Positions 1 to 7,941 of a stretch of 18,915 nucleotides of DNA are shown piece by piece (within the stretch, counting starts at the first letter, position 1; every line of letters starts with the position of its first letter). A program made the position numbers and the translations under genes. The notes beneath the pieces were generated by a model. It was given only the letters and a program-made list of their open reading frames with translations. It was not told the DNA's origin and did no database searches. Source of the stretch: Chloroflexota bacterium. GTDB lineage: Bacteria > Chloroflexota > Dehalococcoidia > Lucifugimonadales > JACPCL1. The stretch spans positions 1 through 18,915 of the forward strand of contig JACQUI010000388.1 of NCBI GenBank assembly GCA_016210395.1. The letters are read 5' to 3'.

Positions 1-3
1 AGT

Positions 4-65
4 CCCGTTCGTGGTGAGCTTGTCGAACCACGCACGCGCCCTTCGACAGGCTCAGGGCGAACGGG
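4..65. repeat. Imperfect 62-bp intergenic palindrome
   Basis: The outer arms CCCGTTCG (4-11) and CGAACGGG (58-65) are perfectly complementary. Inside them, GAGCTTGTCGAA pairs with TTCGACAGGCTC with a single mismatch, so most of the segment can fold into one long hairpin. The core TTCGACAGGCTCAGGGCGAAC resembles an intergenic repeat seen in many GC-rich bacterial genomes. It lies outside any gene and I assign no function. Confidence 0.75.
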
Positions 66-112
66 GATTCATCGTCCATCTACGCACGTAAGTACTAGCT
101 GCATTCATGAAA

Positions 113-147
113 CAAAGAGAGCCCCAATGTCATCGGGGCTCTCTTTG
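113..147 (-). terminator. Intrinsic terminator of the cytochrome c peroxidase gene
   Basis: A perfect 13-bp stem, CAAAGAGAGCCCC (113-125) with GGGGCTCTCTTTG (135-147), encloses a 9-nt loop. On the minus strand the stem ends in TTTG and is followed by TTTC, giving a short U-rich tail. It lies about 30 bp past the stop codon of the peroxidase gene, as expected for a rho-independent terminator. The A-rich side on the plus strand could make it bidirectional. Confidence 0.8.
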
Positions 148-177
148 CGACTTGCATCTTTGGCCTGAAGGCCGTGG

Positions 178-2319
178 CTACTTCTCTTCCTGCTCCTCCC
201 CTTCTTCTTCTTCGCTGTCGTCGTCAAGGTGCGGCAGACCGAGGAATGTGCCCAGCGGCTGAAGCCCGGCGGCGGACCGGCCCTGAGCGCCTACGGCCGG
301 AATCTCCATGTAATCGTCACAGGCGAGCTGCCCGTTCACGCAGGCCAGCGACGCGCCGTCGCCCGGATGGCCGTTGGGAATGAAAAGCTGCGGGTGGTCG
401 AAAGGGCCTTCCTCATTGCTTACCCGCGGGTCGGTGAGGGCGAGCAAGAACTCGACCAGCGGCTCCTCGTCATCCTCGCCGATAGCGATACGGGCCATGT
501 TGCGGTCCAGGTTTGCGATGTTCACGTCGCCGAAGTCGCCTTGCCTGTCGTAGAACTCGATGACCTGGCCGAGCGTGGCCTGGCCGCCGTTATGGAAATA
601 GGGCCCGGTGAGTTCCACGTTGCGCAGGCCGGGCACCTTGAATGCGCCGTCAACGCTGACGCGGTTGCCTGTGGGGCACTCCTCTTCGTCTGCGCCCCCG
701 CAGCCGGGAAGCTCGGGAGCGAAGTCCATCTCCGCCAGCGCCTGCCGGATGAAGGAGAGGGGCTTGCCTTTCTCCGTCCCGCCTCTGCCAATGTCCTCGC
801 CGGTGGGGCGGACGCCGATGTTGGAGAATCCGTTGTCCAGGTAGACGGTCTCATCTCCAACCTGCAGGAGGCCGCCGACGATCTCCGGAGACTCCTCCAC
901 TTCAATGATCTCAAGCTCTTCCCCGTCCTCTGCCAGGCTGGTGAAGGCGGCGTCAGTGAACTCAGGGCCGCCGTGACAGCTCACGCAATTGCCCTGGCCC
1001 ACCTGTTTGAAGAGGGGTGCGTCGGACTTGCCGGGCCCACGGTTGATGAAGACCAGCAGTCCTTTGATCTGCTCCTCGTCCAGCGCGCCGTCATCGCCAT
1101 CCATGAAGCGGTCAAACGCCGAGCGGTCGGACACGAGCGTGCTCTCATACATCTGGATGGCCAGGCCGAAGAAGAGGCTGAAGTTCGCCTCAATCTGGCT
1201 GTAGCCGTCAATGGGCTTGGTGGAGTCCCAGTAGTCCGGCTGGAACACCGACTTGATCAGGGTCTCGTATGAAGTGTTCAACCCTGGTTGGCCCGAGACG
1301 GTCCCCTCGGCGATCTGCGCCCTAGAAAGGCTGCCGAGAATGCTGTCGTTGGGGTGCACGATCTGGAGGCCCAACGGCGTCACGCCAAGCAGCTTTCTGC
1401 CCACTTCTGGGAAGGGGCGGTCGAAGAAGGACATCTCCAGGTCGCTCAGTGGAGGCCCGACGGCCTGGGATGCAAGGCTGGCATTGGTGATGCTCACGGG
1501 CTTCTTGGCCAACTCGCCCCGTCCGTTCACCCACACGAACGCCTCGGCGTCCAGAGGGCCGAGTGGGGAAACGCCGTTGAACACGTTGTGGGCGCGTCCG
1601 TCCCAGAAGTTGGCGAAGTTAAAGACGGCGTTGATCATTGTTGGCGTATTGCGGGGTTCGACACGCCGGACATTGACGGCGCCGACGTTGTAGACGTTGT
1701 CGGCAACCGGCGCGCCGGCATCTGTGGGGTAGCCCTCCGCGACGCCCTGGAACCTGACCCCGAAGACTCCCTGGGAAGAGACCACATCATCGGAGTCGAA
1801 AAGCACTTCCCGCGCTGAATAGTCCTCTTCCTCAGGGTCTTCCAGCTTGTGGAAGGGGAAGTCCTCTGGCTTGAGGGTGTAATTGGGCCCGCCGCTACCT
1901 GATGCGGTGGCGCTGAAGATGGTCTGCAGCGATGCGTCAGTGTTCTTCAGGCCGGGGCTGATCTGGTTCTTCGACCGGTTGTCTGCGCCGGCTGCGAAGT
2001 GACATGAGGCGCAGGCCTGCCCGTCGCTGCCCACCTGCATGTCCCAGAAGAGGGCCTTGCCCAACACGACTGCGTTTTGCCTGGCTTCCGGGCCAGGCTG
2101 GAGGAACGCATCGAGGTCGCCAGGTTCGGGGATGCGTACCTCCGAGAGGGATTCCAGTCCCGCAGCCTTGGCGAGTTGCCTCACCGAGGCGGGCCGCATC
2201 TTTTCCTCATCTTCCTCTCTGAGCATGGGCGCCGCAGCGACTGCCATTGTCGCTATAATCGCCGCCACCGCCGCCACCGCCCCGCCTACGAGTGCCAGCC
2301 GTTTGACCTTTCGAGCCAC
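178..2319 (-). CDS. Exported di-haem cytochrome c peroxidase/MauG-family protein
   Basis: A 713-residue exported di-haem protein. Two CXXCH haem c sites are visible, CASCH at about 103-107 and CVSCH at about 445-449. The segment FKVPGLRNVELTGPYFHNGG at 560-579 is the conserved signature of the bacterial di-haem cytochrome c peroxidase/MauG family. A hydrophobic Ala/Val-rich stretch after MARKVKR is a signal peptide or anchor, so it acts outside the membrane. Family members reduce peroxide or oxidise a protein or small substrate; the substrate here is unknown. It is about twice the length of classical peroxidases (about 350 residues), with extra sequence between the haem sites, and ends in a very acidic tail from about residue 699. 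The start is GTG at 2317-2319, fixed by AGGAGG (2326-2331) six nt upstream. It is transcribed alone, divergently from a winged-helix gene, and ends at a strong terminator. Confidence 0.85.
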   Translation of the reverse strand: MARKVKRLALVGGAVAAVAAIIATMAVAAAPMLREEDEEKMRPASVRQLAKAAGLESLSEVRIPEPGDLDAFLQPGPEARQNAVVLGKALFWDMQVGSDGQACASCHFAAGADNRSKNQISPGLKNTDASLQTIFSATASGSGGPNYTLKPEDFPFHKLEDPEEEDYSAREVLFDSDDVVSSQGVFGVRFQGVAEGYPTDAGAPVADNVYNVGAVNVRRVEPRNTPTMINAVFNFANFWDGRAHNVFNGVSPLGPLDAEAFVWVNGRGELAKKPVSITNASLASQAVGPPLSDLEMSFFDRPFPEVGRKLLGVTPLGLQIVHPNDSILGSLSRAQIAEGTVSGQPGLNTSYETLIKSVFQPDYWDSTKPIDGYSQIEANFSLFFGLAIQMYESTLVSDRSAFDRFMDGDDGALDEEQIKGLLVFINRGPGKSDAPLFKQVGQGNCVSCHGGPEFTDAAFTSLAEDGEELEIIEVEESPEIVGGLLQVGDETVYLDNGFSNIGVRPTGEDIGRGGTEKGKPLSFIRQALAEMDFAPELPGCGGADEEECPTGNRVSVDGAFKVPGLRNVELTGPYFHNGGQATLGQVIEFYDRQGDFGDVNIANLDRNMARIAIGEDDEEPLVEFLLALTDPRVSNEEGPFDHPQLFIPNGHPGDGASLACVNGQLACDDYMEIPAVGAQGRSAAGLQPLGTFLGLPHLDDDSEEEEGEEQEEK

Positions 2320-2608
2320 TTTGGTCCTCCTATGGGAACAGCAGGTTTGCGTACGGTTTTTTCAGCATAACTGCATGTTTATCTGGCCCACAGGCTTTAT
2401 GGACTAGACGCGTGCTCTGGTCTGGGTTTCTGGCACAGGCTGATTCGGTCCAGGGCGCAGGGTTGCTGGCGCAATAGCGGATGCAGCTCCTGCCTCTCTA
2501 TACCCTACGTATACCCAGCGTATCCGTTTTCTAGGCTTTCTCCGCGTTCTCTACCTGAGAAAATGGAGGCGTTCTTCGCCCTTGGCCGCAAGAGGAGAGC
2601 AACCTGAT
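2320..2608. other. Divergent intergenic region between peroxidase and winged-helix genes
   Basis: This 289-bp gap must carry the promoters of both divergent genes. AGGAGG for the peroxidase is at 2326-2331 (minus) and AGGAGAG for the winged-helix gene at 2593-2599 (plus). Around 2498-2523 there are short similar AT-richer steps (GTATACCC, GCGTATCC) that could be part of a promoter or operator, but no convincing -35/-10 pair was found on either strand. Confidence 0.4.
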
Positions 2609-2890
2609 ATGATGAGCAAACGCTCCTCCGCTGAAATCGTCTACGAGGTGCTGTGTGCGCCGCGTGGCAGGGCGGTCAACAAGAAGACGATTGCATACAG
2701 TTCGAGGGTAAGTGACAGGCAGGCGTCCCGTTACATCTCGCTGCTGTGCGCAGGCCGCTTGCTGGAACGCACACCTGAGGGGGTGTACCGGGTGACGCCG
2801 GCGGGAGAGGCTGCGCGTGTCCAACTGGAGAATGCGCTGGTTGTCCTGCGAGACCTTGTCCCCGAGCAGGGGAAACAGCTTTACGCCTAG
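2609..2890 (+). CDS. ArnR1-like winged helix-turn-helix protein
   Basis: A 93-residue protein that fits the ArnR1-like winged-helix family of predicted DNA-binding regulators (Pfam HTH_45 type). The pattern is visible: an N-terminal helix (SAEIVYEVLCAP), a basic turn (RAVNKKTIAYSSRVS), a recognition helix (DRQASRYISLLCAGRLLER) and the wing (TPEGVYRVTPAGEAA). A C-terminal helix from about 70 to 90 probably dimerises. The start is ATG at 2609 because AGGAGAG (2593-2599) lies 9 nt upstream; a second ATG at 2612 is equally possible. An upstream TTG at 2582 is in frame but precedes the ribosome binding site. It is divergent from the peroxidase gene and may regulate it, which is inference only. Confidence 0.75.
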   Translation: MMSKRSSAEIVYEVLCAPRGRAVNKKTIAYSSRVSDRQASRYISLLCAGRLLERTPEGVYRVTPAGEAARVQLENALVVLRDLVPEQGKQLYA

Positions 2891-2985
2891 AGGGACGAGA
2901 CCAGGCACGCGCCACAAAATGTAGGACCGGGCTGTTCTGCGCGATGGTTTTCTCCACCGCTGTCGCTGCGAAGCAGTCCACTTCC

Positions 2986-3031
2986 AAGCAGGGCTTCATC
3001 AGCAAGCGCCTCCGCTGATGAGGCCCTGCTT
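2986..3031 (+). terminator. Intrinsic terminator after the winged-helix gene
   Basis: An 18-bp stem with one G-T wobble pairs AAGCAGGGCTTCATCAGC (2986-3003) with GCTGATGAGGCCCTGCTT (3014-3031) around a 10-nt loop, followed by the T-rich run GTTGTTTGT. It lies about 95 bp after the stop of the winged-helix gene. Confidence 0.7.
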
Positions 3032-3212
3032 GTTGTTTGTACGATTGGCGTCAGCGTCTTCGCCAGGGCACACCAACCTACCCTCTAGCGGCAAGCGGCG
3101 CACTCCTGTCCACGCAGGGAAGGGCACAGTGCATTACTGGAGGCGACCCGCCGAGCGTGTCTCGGGATCTGGGGCATCCCTTGGGTATTGACGCATGTGG
3201 TGCTTCCTACTT

Positions 3213-3243
3213 CGTAGGGGCGGGTTGCAAACCCGCCCCTACG
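3213..3243. repeat. Perfect GTAGGGGC-type palindrome
   Basis: The 14-bp arms CGTAGGGGCGGGTT (3213-3226) and AACCCGCCCCTACG (3230-3243) are perfectly complementary around a 3-nt loop, GCA. The outer arms GTAGGGGC/GCCCCTAC resemble those of the hairpin at 14679-14705, so this appears to be a dispersed REP-like family. There is no T-run, so a terminator role is not supported. Confidence 0.75.
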
Positions 3244-3376
3244 TTCGTTCGTTTCAGTTTTCGTAGCGCCAACCGCGCCAGCAAGGGCTATTGAGACAAA
3301 CTCCGTAGGGTCACCCCTCGGGAGGGATGTAAACCAAGATGTCGGGGAAGGAGGCGTGAAGATGATGCAGGTGGCG

Positions 3377-4732
3377 CTACGGCAGCGCCGGCGCGCCGCA
3401 GGTGAGCCAGTCCGAACGCTCTTGCAAGGCGCTGTGGAGCAGAGCGTGCGCGGCGGACCGCTCCTGGTTGGCCACGGCGAGGCTGCTGTTGGCCGGAATG
3501 GCTTTGCCCTGCGCCAGCAGGTCCATGGCCTCCCGCATCGTGCCGAGATACCGGGCAATCGCTTCCTTCAGGGGAGCGGCGTCAGCCGGCGCGGGAGTGG
3601 AAGCTACGTCTTGGAGAAGCAACGCCCATTCCTGGGAAAAATGGATAAAATCCAGGCCGAACCTGGCGACGTCCTGACCGTGGGAGCGGCCAAGGAACTC
3701 GTTCCACTGCTGGGTGAGGCCTGCTTCCTGTAGTTGAAGGGCGGAAAGCCGGCAGAGGGCATCGCCCACCTGCTCGGCAGTGTCCAGGTCTGTCAGCATG
3801 TGCTGCGAGAAGCGCTGCCAGACCTCTGACGCAGGCGCGCCGGCCACCGCTTCCAGTGTTGCCAGAGTCTCCTCGCGGTCTGCGGCATAGGCCGTCACCA
3901 GCCTGGACACCAAGTCTTTGCCGCCAACCTCTGCAAGGTACTCCACCAGTTGCCACGAGAGGGCGTAGGCCCTGTCCAGCTCATCGAAGCTGGGCGGCGA
4001 GTCCCAGGGAAACTGGTGCAGTGCGTGCGGGTCAAGGAGAGCGCTGCCTCTGATGGCCTCCCGCACCTTCTGGCGGGCCTGAAGCCGCTTCGCCTGGGCG
4101 TCGGTGTCGTTTACCCGCTGTTCCACCAGCGTCGCAACGTATTCAGCGACGCCTTCGCTAAGCCACTGCGGAAGGGTAGGGGCTGCGATGTGCGTCAGTT
4201 CATGGGCCGTGTTATGGACCAGCCCTTTGGCCTGGGCATTGACGTACACCTTCGCGTCCGTGACCTGGCTGCCCGCCACGGAATAGGTAGCGAACCCCGC
4301 CAGCCATGATGGGTGCTGGAACTGGTTTTCCCCGGCAAAATGGTTGAACTGGCTCTCCCAGGTGATGTAGGCCTCTACGGGAGGCAAGGGCGCCAGGCCC
4401 AGCTCATCTGCAAGAACGTCGCTCGTAACCTCCAGCGTGCTCTTCGTCTGCTGCACGATGGCGTAGTCTACCCACGGCTCATAGTGCAGCGCCCCCATGC
4501 TGATGTCCTCGTGCAGATAGGGGCGTCCGTCTTTGATTGATGCGCCAACGTATGGGGCAAGGCTGTCAGGCAGAGGGGTGGGCGTGGGCTGCGGTTCCGC
4601 GGACGGCGTCTTGTCCCTGCCAACCAGCCAGTCGCCGGCGTCCTGGCACGCGCTTGTGGCAAGGGCAAAGGCAACCAGGATTAGCAGGACGATTGCGGAC
4701 CGTGGGATGCGTCCAAGAGTGGGGAGGGTCAT
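3377..4732 (-). CDS. Lipoprotein zinc metallopeptidase (peptidase MA-like, gluzincin)
   Basis: Predicted 451-residue exported zinc peptidase. The sequence shows HELTH at about 177-181, followed 12 residues later by the LSEGVAEYV segment, whose E193 fits the third zinc ligand of gluzincins. This arrangement matches the peptidase MA-like family. The N-terminus has Arg residues, a hydrophobic helix (about 13-28) and Cys29 in an ATSAC lipobox-like motif, then a Pro/Thr/Ser-rich linker (41-60), so it is probably a lipid-anchored surface protein; the lipobox is not ideal. I chose ATG at 4732 because it puts the signal sequence at the N-terminus; an in-frame GTG at 4801 would add 23 residues with no clear ribosome binding site. 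It lies downstream of secF on the same strand, 260 bp away. The substrate is unknown. Confidence 0.75.
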   Translation of the reverse strand: MTLPTLGRIPRSAIVLLILVAFALATSACQDAGDWLVGRDKTPSAEPQPTPTPLPDSLAPYVGASIKDGRPYLHEDISMGALHYEPWVDYAIVQQTKSTLEVTSDVLADELGLAPLPPVEAYITWESQFNHFAGENQFQHPSWLAGFATYSVAGSQVTDAKVYVNAQAKGLVHNTAHELTHIAAPTLPQWLSEGVAEYVATLVEQRVNDTDAQAKRLQARQKVREAIRGSALLDPHALHQFPWDSPPSFDELDRAYALSWQLVEYLAEVGGKDLVSRLVTAYAADREETLATLEAVAGAPASEVWQRFSQHMLTDLDTAEQVGDALCRLSALQLQEAGLTQQWNEFLGRSHGQDVARFGLDFIHFSQEWALLLQDVASTPAPADAAPLKEAIARYLGTMREAMDLLAQGKAIPANSSLAVANQERSAAHALLHSALQERSDWLTCGAPALP

Positions 4733-4794
4733 GACGCTGTCACAAGCCGGCGGACATACATGGTTGAACAGCTCTGAACACAGACCTCTCCCCT

Positions 4795-4842
4795 GCAACA
4801 CGCTGTTGCGAACACGGTGCGTTCCTCTCCTTCAAGGAGAGG
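4795..4842. repeat. Two short hairpins between secF and the metallopeptidase gene
   Basis: GCAACA (4795-4800) pairs with TGTTGC (4804-4809), and CCTCTCCT (4824-4831) pairs with AGGAGAGG (4835-4842) around a 3-nt loop. Neither has a T-run. The rest of the 260-bp gap (4733-4992) is purine-rich on the minus strand with no gene. The second hairpin could act as a processing or partial termination site, which is inference. Confidence 0.5.
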
Positions 4843-4992
4843 GGGGAGATGTCTTTGAGCCCTACTTTGACGCCAACGGAGGACAGGAGTTAGGTCTGTT
4901 CCACCTTCCCCAAACGCCCGCTTCATGCCTATCCCTCCCTTGCCACCATCCCGCCCTCCAAAGGCAACGCCATCCCCCTGCTCTCTGCTTCG

Positions 4993-5946
4993 CTAGGCTC
5001 TGCCTTCGGCAGGTGTGGTCTGGGTGACTTGCCCGCGCCTGCGCAAGAGCTTGGTGAACTCGCCGCGCTCCCAGACGACCAGGAGCTGGCTGGCTATTCC
5101 GATGGAAGTAAATGTGCCCACTATGATGCCGATGAGCAGGGCAATGAGGAATGGCCGGAGGCTTTCGCCGCCAATGAACAGCAACGCAAGGATGGCGAAT
5201 ACTGTTGCCATGCCTGTGTTCAGGGAGCGCCCAAGCGTTTCCATGATGCTGTTGTTGACCACCTGCGCCAGGGGCATTTCCGGGGCGCGTGTGGCGTTTT
5301 CCCGTATTCTGTCCAGGGCGACGATAGTGTCGTTCACGCCGTAGCCGATGACGGTAAGAATGGCCGGGATGAAGAGGGCATCCACCTCCATCTTCACGAC
5401 CTTGCCCAGGATGGAGAAGACGCCGAGGACCACGACGACGTCGTACAGGAGGGCGATGACGGTCACCGTCCCGTACCGTATGGGCTTTTGCACCTTGCGG
5501 AAGGAATAGCTTATGTAGAGCAAGATGGCCGCCAGGGCGACGGCAACTGCAATGATGGCGTTGCGCACCGTGCCACTGGCAACGACCCCCGAGACAGATG
5601 AAACGTCGTATCGCTCGATAACGGCGAGGCCTTCCAGGGCTTCGTTGACTTTCTGCCGCTCGGAAACGTCTCCCGCGCCTTCCGGCCCCTTCAGCGTGGT
5701 CATACGCACGAAATAGCCCTTGCTGCCGGAGGCCTGGATGATCGCCTCCGGATGGCCAAGCTGGTCCAGCTTGTCGCGTAGCTGCGCTTCCGGCACGGGC
5801 GAGGCGAACTGGACGCTGACGGTGGAACCGCCGGTGAACTCGATGCCGAGATAGAGCCGGGGCGGAATGGCCAGAGAGATGATGCCCGGGACTATCAGCA
5901 GCAGTGCGAACAGCAAGAACCAGCGCCGCTTTCCTACGATGTCCAT
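4993..5946 (-). CDS. secF: Protein translocase subunit SecF
   Basis: SecF partners SecD in the membrane. SecDF uses the proton gradient to pull secreted proteins through SecYEG on the outer face. The 317-residue protein has the expected order: a first membrane helix (about 9-27), the LGIEFTGG motif at 33-40, a periplasmic P1-type domain (about 41-120), then a five-helix membrane block. Conserved motifs include GYGVNDTIVALDRIREN (201-217), SLNTGMATVFAILAL (241-255) and GTFTSIGIA (277-285). The length is normal for a separate SecF. The ATG is 3 nt after the secD stop, and AGAGGAAG at the end of secD serves as its ribosome binding site, so it is co-transcribed and probably translationally coupled. 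The conserved Asp in the first motif of many SecD and SecF proteins is Glu here (GIEF), which is usual for SecF. Confidence 0.95.
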   Translation of the reverse strand: MDIVGKRRWFLLFALLLIVPGIISLAIPPRLYLGIEFTGGSTVSVQFASPVPEAQLRDKLDQLGHPEAIIQASGSKGYFVRMTTLKGPEGAGDVSERQKVNEALEGLAVIERYDVSSVSGVVASGTVRNAIIAVAVALAAILLYISYSFRKVQKPIRYGTVTVIALLYDVVVVLGVFSILGKVVKMEVDALFIPAILTVIGYGVNDTIVALDRIRENATRAPEMPLAQVVNNSIMETLGRSLNTGMATVFAILALLFIGGESLRPFLIALLIGIIVGTFTSIGIASQLLVVWERGEFTKLLRRRGQVTQTTPAEGRA

Positions 5947-5949
5947 TGT

Positions 5950-7941
5950 CTACTTCCTCTCTCCTGCCGGAGTGGCTGCGCCGGCTTCTTGGCGGGCGGG
6001 AGACCGCATGGGTTCGGGAGTGTACCAGGAGCGGCGCACCCCCAGGGGGCTGGCGGCGAAGAGGTTCAGCAGCACCTTGCTGACGAACACCGAGCTGAAC
6101 ATGCTCAACGCCACGCCGATACCCAGTGTTGTTCCGAAACCCGCCAGAAGCGTTGCGCCCGTCCTCTGGCCGAACCAGATGAGGATGACGCAGGTGATGA
6201 TCGTGGTGAGGTTGGAGTCCCAGATGGCCGACCACGCGCGGGTGAAGCCGATCTCGATGGCGGAGGCCAGCGTCCGTCCCACGCGCAACTCTTCCTTCAT
6301 ACGTTCGAAGATGAGCACGTTTGCGTCTACCGCCATGCCGATGGACAGGATGAAGCCGGCAATGCCCGCCAGCGTGAGCGTGACGGGGATGAGCTTGAAG
6401 ATGGCCAGGGCCGCAAGCGTGTAAATGACCAGGGCCATGGCCGCGACCAATCCGGAGACCTTGTAGTAGAACGTCATAAACAGCATGATCAGCCCGAGGC
6501 CGACGGCGCCGGCGATGAGGCTCTTGCGCAAGGACTCCTTGCCCAGGGTGGCGTCCACGTCCTGCTCCTGCACCAGCTCCAGCGGGATAGGAAGGCGGCC
6601 TGACTCCAACTGGATACTGATGGTGCGGACGCGCTCTATCGTGAAGTCCTGCCCACCCTCGATGAAGCCGACGCCGCTCAGGATGGGCTGCCGCACCACA
6701 GGGTCAATGACCTCCTCGTCATCCAGGAAGATGACGAAGCGGTCAGGCGACGTTGTGTTGTTGGTGGCGAAGAGGCGGGTCGTCAGCTCGGCGAAGAGCC
6801 TGGTGCCGCGGGAGTTGAACTGCAGGTTGACGATGGGCTCGCCGCTGTCGGGGGCGGTGCCGGGATAGGCGCGGGCCAGGTCTTCGCCGGTCAGGCCCGT
6901 CTCGCGGTCTATGTGGTTGTCGGGCAGCTCGCACGGGTAGAAGGTCTGGCCGCCGAGGGTGAGGGGTGTCTTTTCCTGGCACTCGCGCTCCTTGAACTCC
7001 AGGCGCGCGGTGCGGCCAACAAGTTGCTTGACCTCTTCCACGTCGTGGATGCCTGGAAGCTGAAGCAGCACGCGGTCCTCATCCATGAGCTGGATGACCG
7101 GCTCAGAGATGCCGAATGGGTTGACCCGCCGCTCTATGGTCTGCAGAACGCCTTCCATCTGCTCCCGGCTGGCGTTGGCCGGAATCTCGGTCACGGTAAA
7201 AGTGGCGATGGCGCCGACGCCTTCCTCAATGGCTTTCTTGAGGGCGTCCGCCTCGGCAGCCTTGGTGACGTTGCCCTGGTTGTCGCGGACCTCAGGCGCA
7301 AGGATGTCTAGCCGGATGCTGAAGGACTTGTCATCTATGGGCAGGATCTGGGCGCTGGTCTTGCCGAAGGCGCGCAGGACCTGCCGGACCTGCTCCTCTC
7401 TGCCGGCGCTCTCCGGGGCTACGATGGACGCCTGGAACTCGATGCTGATTTGCTTGCCCCCGCCTTCAACGTCGCTCTCCACATAGGTTGCGATGGGGCC
7501 GAACTGGGCCGTCAACCTTTGCCGGATGAGGTCGGAGTCCGAGGGGACAAGAGCGCCCGTTGTATCCGTTCGGGCTTCGCGCAGCGTGGCGGCGCGGATC
7601 ACAACCGCCGTATCTGTGGAGGACTCGGCGCTCGCGCTGGTGATGCCCAGGGCGGCGAGTGTATCGTTCACCGCCTTGGCCCGCGCAGTAGCAGCGTCAA
7701 GCGGGGGCGTCTGGGGGTCCTCAAAGGTGAGGTTGATCTCCTTGGTGCTTCGGGCCTGGTAGACCAGGTGGCTGCCGCCCTGGAGGTCCAGACCCAGGCG
7801 CATGCCGAGGATGGCCTCGCTTTCTCGTTGGAACTTCAGCGCCAGGAGCTTGATGTTGATGTTCTGGTAGCCGATGGCTCCCAGGGAGACCCCCAACACC
7901 AGGATGATAAGCATGACGCGGGAGATGCTGACCCTACGCAT
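5950..7941 (-). CDS. secD: Protein translocase subunit SecD with an enlarged periplasmic domain
   Basis: SecD, the partner of SecF in proton-driven protein export. Visible parts are a first membrane helix (about 8-24), LGLDLQGGSHLVYQA (49-63), the P1 head (MEGVLQTIERRVNPFGISEP, 262-281, then VLLQLPGI), a second periplasmic part (about 366-445), and membrane helices from about 473. GMAVDANVLIFERMKEE (535-551) and NLTTIITCVILIWFG (577-591) are the conserved core motifs. Unusually, about 200 residues separate the LDLQGG motif from the P1 motif, where SecD usually has a few dozen. That insert reads as two tandem modules similar to the SecF periplasmic domain. ATG at 7941 lies inside the end of the upstream gene (8-nt overlap), with GGAGG (7948-7952) 6 nt before it, so translation is coupled. 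Confidence 0.95.
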   Translation of the reverse strand: MRRVSISRVMLIILVLGVSLGAIGYQNINIKLLALKFQRESEAILGMRLGLDLQGGSHLVYQARSTKEINLTFEDPQTPPLDAATARAKAVNDTLAALGITSASAESSTDTAVVIRAATLREARTDTTGALVPSDSDLIRQRLTAQFGPIATYVESDVEGGGKQISIEFQASIVAPESAGREEQVRQVLRAFGKTSAQILPIDDKSFSIRLDILAPEVRDNQGNVTKAAEADALKKAIEEGVGAIATFTVTEIPANASREQMEGVLQTIERRVNPFGISEPVIQLMDEDRVLLQLPGIHDVEEVKQLVGRTARLEFKERECQEKTPLTLGGQTFYPCELPDNHIDRETGLTGEDLARAYPGTAPDSGEPIVNLQFNSRGTRLFAELTTRLFATNNTTSPDRFVIFLDDEEVIDPVVRQPILSGVGFIEGGQDFTIERVRTISIQLESGRLPIPLELVQEQDVDATLGKESLRKSLIAGAVGLGLIMLFMTFYYKVSGLVAAMALVIYTLAALAIFKLIPVTLTLAGIAGFILSIGMAVDANVLIFERMKEELRVGRTLASAIEIGFTRAWSAIWDSNLTTIITCVILIWFGQRTGATLLAGFGTTLGIGVALSMFSSVFVSKVLLNLFAASPLGVRRSWYTPEPMRSPARQEAGAATPAGERK

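Larger units (their letters stand above)
2891..3376. other. 486-bp non-coding region with a terminator and a repeat palindrome
   Basis: Apart from the terminator at 2986-3031 and the palindrome at 3213-3243, no gene is supported here. ORFs reading through it have no recognisable domain. The block 3299-3376, read on the minus strand, looks protein-like (HHLHASFPDILVYIPPEG followed by a stop) but has no start and no family I recognise; it may be a repeat or a gene remnant. Confidence 0.5.

Noticed and set aside
229..1272. Long ORF on the plus strand opposite the cytochrome c peroxidase
   Set aside because: It is antisense to a gene with clear haem motifs, has no known domain, and is explained by high GC.
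4862..6235. 457-codon minus-strand ORF overlapping secF and the end of secD
   Set aside because: It reads in another frame through secF and is rich in Arg, Gly, His and Pro with no domain, a typical GC-driven shadow.
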